Source: Kiritimatiellia bacterium
GTDB taxonomy: Bacteria; Verrucomicrobiota; Kiritimatiellia; CAIQIC01; Lenti-01
NCBI GenBank assembly: GCA_017540905.1
Contig: JAFYAC010000080.1
Location: forward strand, 1-39,398
Direction of reading: 5' to 3'
DNA length: 39,398 bases
Both the position numbers and the translations under genes were made by a program. Of the stretch, positions 34,074 to 39,398 are shown piece after piece. Positions within the stretch are counted from its first letter, which is position 1. Each line of letters begins with the position of its first letter. The notes beneath the pieces were generated by a model. It saw nothing but the letters and a program-made list of their open reading frames with translations, had not been told where the DNA came from and searched no databases.

Positions 34074-35291
34074 TTACGGCAGTTGCGACAAAAACGTGCG
34101 TGCCGGGACGGCCACGGGGGTGTGCCACGCAAAGCAATCCAGCGGTTGCCACGGCAGCTCCGCCACCACCTGGAAAGCGTGCGGTGCTCCCGTCGCGCGC
34201 TGGAAATGGGACAACGCCTTCGTCGGCACCGCATCCGAGGTCTTCGCTTCCGCCAGGAACCACGGCTCCCCGTCGCGCGCGACCAGGAAGTCCACTTCCC
34301 GCTTCTGCTTGTCCCGCAGGTAGAACAACTCGAATTCGCCGAGCCCCAGATCCGTCCATCCCTCCACCGCCTTCAGCAGGTGGCAGGCGACCATCGTCTC
34401 GAACCGCGCCCCCGTGTCGGCGATGCCCGACCAGTCCCGCAGATACCACTTCGGCGTCTTCCGCAGCGAGTTCTCCACGTTCCGGTACCACGGTCGCACC
34501 GTGAACCCGTAATACAGCACCTTGAGCGTCGCGATCCACGCCTTCACCGTGTTCTCCGCGGCCCGCACCTCCCTGGCCAGCGAGGAATGCACCAGCGGCG
34601 TGCCCGATCGTCCCGCCAGCAGCCGCGCCAAAACCTCCATCTGGTCCAGTTCCGCCGTCCGCGTGAGATCCCGCACGTCCTCCCGGACCAGCTGCGCCGC
34701 CCGCAACCGGCGCCATCGGCGCGAGAAAGCCGCATCGCGCCGCGTGAACGGCTCCGGGAATCCCCCGTGCTCCTTCAGCGCCTCCCAGTCCCCGTCCGGT
34801 ATCGGAACGCTCGGTTGCACCACTTCCCGCGGAACCTCCTGGCGGGCAATCTCCCCGACCGAGAACGGATGCACCCGGTACGGGAAATACCTCCCCATCA
34901 GGCTGTCCCCGCCCTTCCGGTACACGTCCAGCCGTGCCGAGCCCGTCACGATCACCCTGCACCTCCCCTCGTACTCGTCGAAAAACCCCTTCAGGAACGT
35001 CTTCCACCGCGAATACCGGTGGATTTCGTCGAACGCCACCACCGGCGGCTCCGTCCGCGCCGCACCCAGACCCGCCCGTTCCGCCGCCCGGTCCGGCCCG
35101 GCCAATATCGCATCCCGCGAGTCCTGGTTGTCCCACCCCAGATAGGCCCCCGCGAACTTCCTCCCCAATGTCGTCTTGCCCACCTGCCGGGGCCCCGACA
35201 GGAATGCCATCTGCCGGTTCTCCCGCAGATGCTCCTCCAAGATGCTCTCGTACACCCGTTTTCTCATCCCTGGCATCTTGCTCCCGGCCAT
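34074..35291 (-). CDS. AAA_14/DUF4143 ATPase
   Basis: 405 residues. Walker A LSGPRQVGKTTL (about 31-42), Walker B PVVAFDEIHRY (about 83-93), sensor VIVTGSARLDVYRKGGDSLMGRYF, middle section RLRAAQLVREDVRDLTR, winged-helix segment around LVHSSLAREVRAAENTVKAWI, and a C-terminal DUF4143 nuclease-like fold with REVDFLV...FLAEAK. This family is very common in anaerobes and its role remains obscure; it is often duplicated and mobile. Start: ATG at 35291; ATGs at 35276 and 35267 are possible. It lies between two degraded dnaB 3' fragments (33944 and 35472), so it seems to have arrived at this locus by the same process. Confidence 0.85.
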   Translation of the reverse strand: MAGSKMPGMRKRVYESILEEHLRENRQMAFLSGPRQVGKTTLGRKFAGAYLGWDNQDSRDAILAGPDRAAERAGLGAARTEPPVVAFDEIHRYSRWKTFLKGFFDEYEGRCRVIVTGSARLDVYRKGGDSLMGRYFPYRVHPFSVGEIARQEVPREVVQPSVPIPDGDWEALKEHGGFPEPFTRRDAAFSRRWRRLRAAQLVREDVRDLTRTAELDQMEVLARLLAGRSGTPLVHSSLAREVRAAENTVKAWIATLKVLYYGFTVRPWYRNVENSLRKTPKWYLRDWSGIADTGARFETMVACHLLKAVEGWTDLGLGEFELFYLRDKQKREVDFLVARDGEPWFLAEAKTSDAVPTKALSHFQRATGAPHAFQVVAELPWQPLDCFAWHTPVAVPARTFLSQLP

Positions 35292-35301
35292 TCTCCTGTG
35301 T

Positions 35302-35365
35302 CAACATTTTTTATGTTGTTGCAGAATGGTAAAGATAATTATGCAGTATCATGCTGAATGGTAAA
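35302..35365 (-). promoter_or_regulatory. Promoter/operator region of the AAA_14 ATPase
   Basis: Minus strand TTTACC (35360-35365), 16 bp, CATAAT (35338-35343). Between promoter and gene lies the palindrome CAACAT-TTTTT-ATGTTG (35302-35318). GAATGGTAAA is repeated directly at about 35324 and 35355. Confidence 0.4.
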
Positions 35366-35471
35366 ATCCATGGGACTGCCGTCCCTTTTGTGTCACAGGA
35401 TGGAAAACACACACAAAACACCAACATTTTCCATAATCTCACGGCTTCCGGGGACTGTGGTGTCCTGCCCC

Positions 35472-35602
35472 GTCACCGCCAAAGACCTCTCCACCGGCCG
35501 CCTCGGCGTTTCCGACCATGCCCAACTCGTCCAAGCCGCCTCGACTTCTTTGCCGACCATCCCCCGCTTCGACAACCGCATCGAGGCCGCCATGCCCGAC
35601 GA
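35472..35602 (+). pseudogene. Degraded, internally deleted dnaB fragment (copy 2)
   Basis: First part (35472-35540) matches dnaB around 28647-28712 (reads AKDLSTGRLGVSDHAQLVQAA); it is joined directly to a second part (35541-35602) matching the last ~65 bp of dnaB (PRFDNRIEAAMPDE). About 450 bp between these points are lost. The rest of 35366-35838 carries no gene. Confidence 0.85.
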
Positions 35603-35838
35603 ACAAGCTGCAGGAGCGCCCGTATGGCCTCCGCGTGTTGGGAGGGTAGAGGGGCCCGCCGTCGCGGCGCGGACAGTGCGGGCGCGTGGCATGGTCGGCA
35701 CGCGGATGCGCGTGCTGCAGCATTTTGCAAGGTGACATAAATGCCGAAAAGCACCAAAACATTTTTTCTTCTCTGTTGTTTTCACTGTTCTCTCGCCACC
35801 ATTCGGCACCCTCCCCCTACCGTGCGCGGGGTTCGCGC

Positions 35839-35867
35839 TGGACAGCGGGGGCGGCGGGGGGTACGCT
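35839..35867 (+). promoter_or_regulatory. Promoter-like element of the solute-binding protein gene
   Basis: TGGACA (35839-35844), 17 bp, TACGCT (35862-35867); the ATG at 35878 is 10 bp further, with no Shine-Dalgarno between. Confidence 0.45.
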
Positions 35868-35877
35868 CCGGTTCACC

Positions 35878-37650
35878 ATGATCCGCAATCTGACCATCCT
35901 GCTTGTCCTGGGCGTCATATTGGCGCTGCCGTTCGTGTTCCGCCAGGAGACCGGCATCCGCGAATGGAAGGAGGGCGACCCGGTCCTCGTCGTCGTCACC
36001 CCCATGAACGAGGCCCTGCGCCACGAGTACGCCGTCGGTTTCTCCCGCTGGCATGCCGAGCGCTACGGCACCCCCGTCCGCATCGACTGGCGCGCCATCG
36101 GCGGCACCACCGAAATCATGCGCTACCTCCAGGGCCAGTTCACGTCCGCCTTCCGCGCGTGGTGGACGGGGCAGGGCCGCGCCTGGCCGGCCGCCGCGGC
36201 GTCGGCGCTGATGGCAACGTCCTTCGACCCGGCGGCCCGCCCCGACACCGTGTCCGAGGCCGACTGGGCGGAAATCATCGCCCTGCGAGACGCCTTCCGC
36301 GCGACCGACGACCCGGCGGCCTTCACGAGCGGCCTCGACCTCTGCTACGGCGGCGGCGCCTACGACGCGGCCAACGCGACGCGCATGGGGATGCTGGTCC
36401 CCGTGTGGGCCGAGGGGCAGATCCCCGGCGGCCTCCTCCGCGCCCCCGACGGCACCGAACTGCTGCCCGAAGGCATGGGCGGCGAGACCTGGCGCGCGCC
36501 GGCCTTCTATGGCACCGCGCTCTCGACCTTCGGCATCTGCTGGAACCGTGCCCGCATGGAAGCGCTCGGCATCGACACCCCGCCCCTCCACTGGTCCGAC
36601 CTCGGCGACCCGCGCTGGGCGGGCACCCTCGGCGTGGCCGACCCGACCAAGAGCGGCAGCATCGCGAAGGCCTTCGAGACGCTGGTGCAGGTCCAGTGCC
36701 GCCGCGCCGTCGAGGCGGCCGGCTACGCGCCCGCGCAGATCGACGCCTGGGAAGCGGCCCTCGCTGCGGCGGGCGGCGACGCCGCGCCGGACGTCCCGGC
36801 GGCCTACGAAGAAGCGGTCGAGCGCGGCTGGGCGGACGGCATCCGGCTCATCCAGCGCATCGGCGCCAACGCCCGCTACTTCACCGACAGCGCGAACAAG
36901 GTCCCCCTCGACGTCGGCGCCGGCAACGCCGCCGCGGGCCTGTGCATCGACTTCTACGGCCGCTACGAAGCCGAGACCAGCAACGGCGGCCGCCCCGACG
37001 GCGCGATGGTGTACGCGACGCCCGTCGGCGAATCCGGCGTCAGCGCCGACCCCGTCATGATGCTGCGCGGCGCGCCGCACAAGCAGCTCGCGCAGCGCCT
37101 GTGCGAGTACGTGCTGGGCGAGGAAGGCCAGCGCCTGCTCTGCTACCGCGCGGGCGAACCCGGCGGCCCCGTGCAGTACAACCTCCAGCGCCTGCCCATC
37201 CGGCGCGACTTCTACCCCGACCCGGACCATCCCGCCATCCAGGCCGCCTTCGAACGCCACCGCCCGCACACCACCGGCGACCTCTCCCGGCCCGAACTCG
37301 ACGCCTACGCCCTGGCGCGCGCCTTCACCTACCGTCCGCGCTGGACCGCGGCCCACTTCAACTTCATCCGCGACTTCACGCGCGCCATGTGCATCGACGC
37401 CGGGGCCGAGCTGCGCGACGCCTGGCGGGCCATCATCGCCGCCGGCGGCCCCGACGCCTGCCCCGCCGCCATGGAAGCCCTGACGGCCTTCCCGGCCACC
37501 CCCGAACCCCTGACCTTCGCCACCGCCCGCACCATCCGCTCCCGCCACGACCGCGAAGACCTCCTCCGCGACTGGACCGCCCACTACCGCCACCAGTACA
37601 ACGAAGCCGCACGCCTCGCGCGCGAAGAAGCCAAACGCCGCCGCCCGTGA
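35878..37650 (+). CDS. ABC transporter extracellular solute-binding protein
   Basis: 590 residues. An N-terminal membrane segment or signal anchor (MIRNLTILLVLGVILALPFVF), then a periplasmic binding protein of the iron/thiamine/spermidine class (SBP_bac_6/11-like): VLVVVTPMNEALRHEYAVGFSRWHAERYG, FYGTALSTFGICWNRARMEALGI, PLHWSDLGDPRWAGTLGVADPTKSGS and a late motif YATPVGESGVSADPVMML. Such proteins deliver Fe(III) or small organic ligands to an ABC permease. It is longer than usual, with an extra C-terminal helical region after ~490. No permease or ATPase gene is adjacent within the window. Start fixed by the signal segment; a promoter-like element ends 10 bp upstream. Confidence 0.8.
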   Translation: MIRNLTILLVLGVILALPFVFRQETGIREWKEGDPVLVVVTPMNEALRHEYAVGFSRWHAERYGTPVRIDWRAIGGTTEIMRYLQGQFTSAFRAWWTGQGRAWPAAAASALMATSFDPAARPDTVSEADWAEIIALRDAFRATDDPAAFTSGLDLCYGGGAYDAANATRMGMLVPVWAEGQIPGGLLRAPDGTELLPEGMGGETWRAPAFYGTALSTFGICWNRARMEALGIDTPPLHWSDLGDPRWAGTLGVADPTKSGSIAKAFETLVQVQCRRAVEAAGYAPAQIDAWEAALAAAGGDAAPDVPAAYEEAVERGWADGIRLIQRIGANARYFTDSANKVPLDVGAGNAAAGLCIDFYGRYEAETSNGGRPDGAMVYATPVGESGVSADPVMMLRGAPHKQLAQRLCEYVLGEEGQRLLCYRAGEPGGPVQYNLQRLPIRRDFYPDPDHPAIQAAFERHRPHTTGDLSRPELDAYALARAFTYRPRWTAAHFNFIRDFTRAMCIDAGAELRDAWRAIIAAGGPDACPAAMEALTAFPATPEPLTFATARTIRSRHDREDLLRDWTAHYRHQYNEAARLAREEAKRRRP

Positions 37651-37700
37651 GAATCCGCGCCATCCGAGAAAGCGGAAACCAGCCGGCCCGCGCGCAAGCA

Positions 37701-38005
37701 CCCGCCCCCCTCCGAGAGGGGGGTGTCGCGCCGTGCAAGGGACGCCCATGGAAAGCTATTCTCCAGCACCTGGATGGCGCGACAGGGGGAGTATTGCGTT
37801 CTGCCGTCGCTTCTCACCCCTACACCACTTCCGGGGGTGCGGCATCCTGCCGCGCCTGCGCATGGAGCACGACAGGATGGCAACAACTGCGCTTTTCCCG
37901 ACGGCCGCCCGCAGTACTCCCCCCGGCGCGGCCCCATGAACCCATCTTGCACATTCCTTGCACCCCTCATCCATGGCCCCGCCCCCCCCTCTCGGAGGGG
38001 GGCGG
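37701..38005. repeat. Composite inverted-repeat element (repeat C arms with REP half)
   Basis: Left arm 37701-37798 and right arm 37910-38005 are imperfect inverted copies: outer hairpin CCCCCCTCCGAGAGGGGGG and inner boundary GGGGGAGTAYTGCG. The ~110-bp centre contains a half REP (37827-37856, ACTTCCGGGGGTGCGGCAT followed by CCTGCCGCGC). A second half REP lies at 38041-38064. The interval 37651-38076 has no gene. It looks like a MITE-style element. Confidence 0.7.
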
Positions 38006-38076
38006 ATGTCGCACTCCTCGCACACCCCAATCGCAATGGCGCGACAAGATGCCGCACCTCCCAGGAAAGCCCTGAC

Positions 38077-38904
38077 ATGAGCACCGAACCCGCATCCCCT
38101 CCCGCCTCCCTCCCGCCCGACACCCACACCCACACGCGCCTGTGCCGCCACGCCACCGGCGAACCGGCCGACTACGCCCGAGCGGCGCTCGAAGCCGGCC
38201 TCGACACCATCGCGTGCACCGACCACATCCCGTTTCCGGACGACCCGCAGCCGACCATCCGCATGGCGCTCGAAGACTTCCCGCTCTACCTCGAGATGGT
38301 CCACGCCGCCGCCGCCGAAGTCCCCGGCTGCCGCGTCCTGCTCGGACTCGAAGCCGACCACCGGCCCGACCTCGTCGCCCTCCGCCATCTCGACCGCCTC
38401 CTCGCGCAGGACGACTTCGACATCGTCCTCGGCTCCGTCCACTCCGGTCCCTTCTGGGATTTGAACCCCGACGACCCCGCTGCCACGCCCGCCTTCGTCG
38501 AAGACATGTGGCGCACCTACTTCCGCCGGCTCACCGACCTGGCGGACTCCCGCCTCTACGATGCCGTCGCCCACATCGACCTCCCCAAACGCCGCGGCCT
38601 CCGCCCGCCGCCATCCGCCATCCGCGACATGGTCCTGCCGGCCCTCGACGCCGTCGCCGAAGCGGGCATGGCCGTCGAAATCAACACCAGCGGCCTCCTC
38701 CACGGCGCGCAGGAAATGTACTGCTCCCCCGACATCCTCCGCTGGATGGCCGAGCGCGGCATCCCCGTCCTGTTCGGCTCCGACGCCCACCGCCCCCGCG
38801 ACATCGCCCGCGCCTTCCCCGAAGCCGTCGCCGCCGCCCGCGCCGCCGGCCACACCCACCGCGCCGAGTTCCGCGGCCGCAAGCTGCAGCTCATGCCCCT
38901 GTAG
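38077..38904 (+). CDS. PHP-family histidinol-phosphatase (HisJ/HisK-like)
   Basis: 275 residues, the size of bacterial HisK/HisJ. Metal-binding motifs of the PHP fold in order: DTHTHTRLCRHA (about 15-26), CTDHIPFP (48-55), LLGLEADH, DIVLGSVHSG, AVAHIDLPKR, AVEINTSG and FGSDAHRP. It removes phosphate from L-histidinol phosphate in histidine synthesis, unless it acts on another phosphoester, as some PHP proteins do. No his genes are adjacent. AGGAAAG Shine-Dalgarno upstream of the ATG. Confidence 0.88.
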   Translation: MSTEPASPPASLPPDTHTHTRLCRHATGEPADYARAALEAGLDTIACTDHIPFPDDPQPTIRMALEDFPLYLEMVHAAAAEVPGCRVLLGLEADHRPDLVALRHLDRLLAQDDFDIVLGSVHSGPFWDLNPDDPAATPAFVEDMWRTYFRRLTDLADSRLYDAVAHIDLPKRRGLRPPPSAIRDMVLPALDAVAEAGMAVEINTSGLLHGAQEMYCSPDILRWMAERGIPVLFGSDAHRPRDIARAFPEAVAAARAAGHTHRAEFRGRKLQLMPL

Positions 38905-38958
38905 TTGGACACCTGGCGCGGGTTCAGAAATAGTGTGGCCACAATTCCTTGGGGTTGA

Positions 38959-39110
38959 CAGGTGAAAACCTTGTCTTTTGCATGGTGCGGCTGGCCGGTA
39001 GGGGCCGACCTCCGGGCGGCCCGTCATGGGCCATCCTTTCGCACGGCCCGCCCGGAGGTCGGGCCCTACCGGAGGGAGCTCCCGGCAAGAAAGCGAAAGG
39101 TTTTCACCTG
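38959..39110. repeat. Nested inverted-repeat (MITE-like) element, 152 bp
   Basis: Outer 14-bp perfect inverted repeat CAGGTGAAAACCTT (38959-38972) against AAGGTTTTCACCTG (39097-39110). Inner 25-bp near-perfect pair (38995-39019 against 39048-39072; key parts CCGGTAGGG and GACCTCCGGGCGG). The following gene-free DNA also has a hairpin GGACGCGC-AGAA-GCGCGTCC near 39145. Confidence 0.8.
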
Positions 39111-39260
39111 GCAACTCCCCTGTCCCACCACCTTTTCCACCACGGACGCGCAGAAGCGCGTCCCTCCCCGAGGAGAGCGCACCGGGGTCGCGCTTCCGCA
39201 CGACCTTGTGGTGGAAAATGTCTGGGAAGCCACAGGAAATCTGACCCCGCTCTAGAAATC

Positions 39261-39398
39261 TAGAGCAAATTAAGAAAAAGTGTAGTCGCAAGCCGGGGAG
39301 GGCCCGGCTTCGTCCGGGCCTGGTTTTTCGTCCTTGCACACGGCCGCGACAAAGCGCGGCCCTCCCGAAACGGCTACAGCATTTCTTAAACCGCTCTA
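39261..39398. repeat. MITE-like element with ~45-bp terminal inverted repeats
   Basis: Left end TAGAGCAAATTAAGAAA (39261 on) and right end, read in reverse, TAGAGCGGTTTAAGAAA (39398 back) continue as imperfect inverted repeats (TGTAG, then GGGAGGGCC). The centre holds a terminator-like hairpin (GGCCCGG-CTTCGT-CCGGGCC followed by TGGTTTTT, about 39300-39327). The left end overlaps a perfect 18-bp palindrome GCTCTAGAAATCTAGAGC (39249-39266). The element may extend just past the window end. Confidence 0.75.

Overview
The window is GC-rich bacterial chromosome. Its gene content (a PEP-CTERM exported protein with a very short C-terminal sorting tail, BspA-type leucine-rich-repeat protein, alginate-export-type porin, WaaP-like kinase, RAYT transposase, and chromosomal order prs-rplY-pth-rpsF-ssb-rpsR-rplI-dnaB) suggests a Gram-negative member of the Verrucomicrobiota/Kiritimatiellota/Lentisphaerota group, most likely Kiritimatiellota. 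That placement is inferred from gene style, not from a marker search.

Layout. 1-1.8 kb: clpP (cut by the window edge) and tig, protein quality control, both on the minus strand. 1.9-2.9 kb: a RAYT (REP-associated Y1/HUH transposase). 3.1-4.6 kb: two small exported proteins in a probable operon with a clear promoter and terminator. 4.9-6.8 kb: WaaP/Kdo-like kinase and a GT2 glycosyltransferase, envelope glycan work. 6.8-12 kb: accessory DNA full of duplicated segments around an AAA ATPase and a BspA-like LRR protein. 11.98-16.7 kb: a CesT-type secretion chaperone next to a 1432-residue protein carrying a UbiB-fold kinase domain, read here as a candidate type III effector/chaperone pair. 17.1-21.9 kb: a giant DEDD exonuclease-RecQ-UvrD fusion helicase. 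22-23.4 kb: an outer-membrane porin. 23.8-29.2 kb: tRNA-Gln followed by the housekeeping block for nucleotide precursor, translation and replication genes. 29.2-35.9 kb: a second accessory region behind dnaB with a YhcG-like nuclease, a VapB-like antitoxin, two lower-GC membrane/exported genes, an AAA_14/DUF4143 ATPase, and two extra degraded copies of the dnaB 3' end. 35.9-38.9 kb: ABC-type solute-binding protein and a PHP-family phosphatase. 38.9-39.4 kb: two MITE-like inverted-repeat elements.

Points deserving attention are: (i) the UbiB-kinase/CesT pair and the partial chaperone copy located behind the LRR gene; (ii) a four-site array of a 19-bp palindrome present at two places 17 kb apart in opposite orientation with the same site order and spacing; (iii) dnaB 3'-end fragments scattered behind dnaB; (iv) a BIME/REP family; and (v) a recurring promoter layout (TTG-box, 17 or 18 bp, A/T-rich -10) ending only 6-10 bp before the start codon of seven genes, pointing to leaderless or nearly leaderless transcription.
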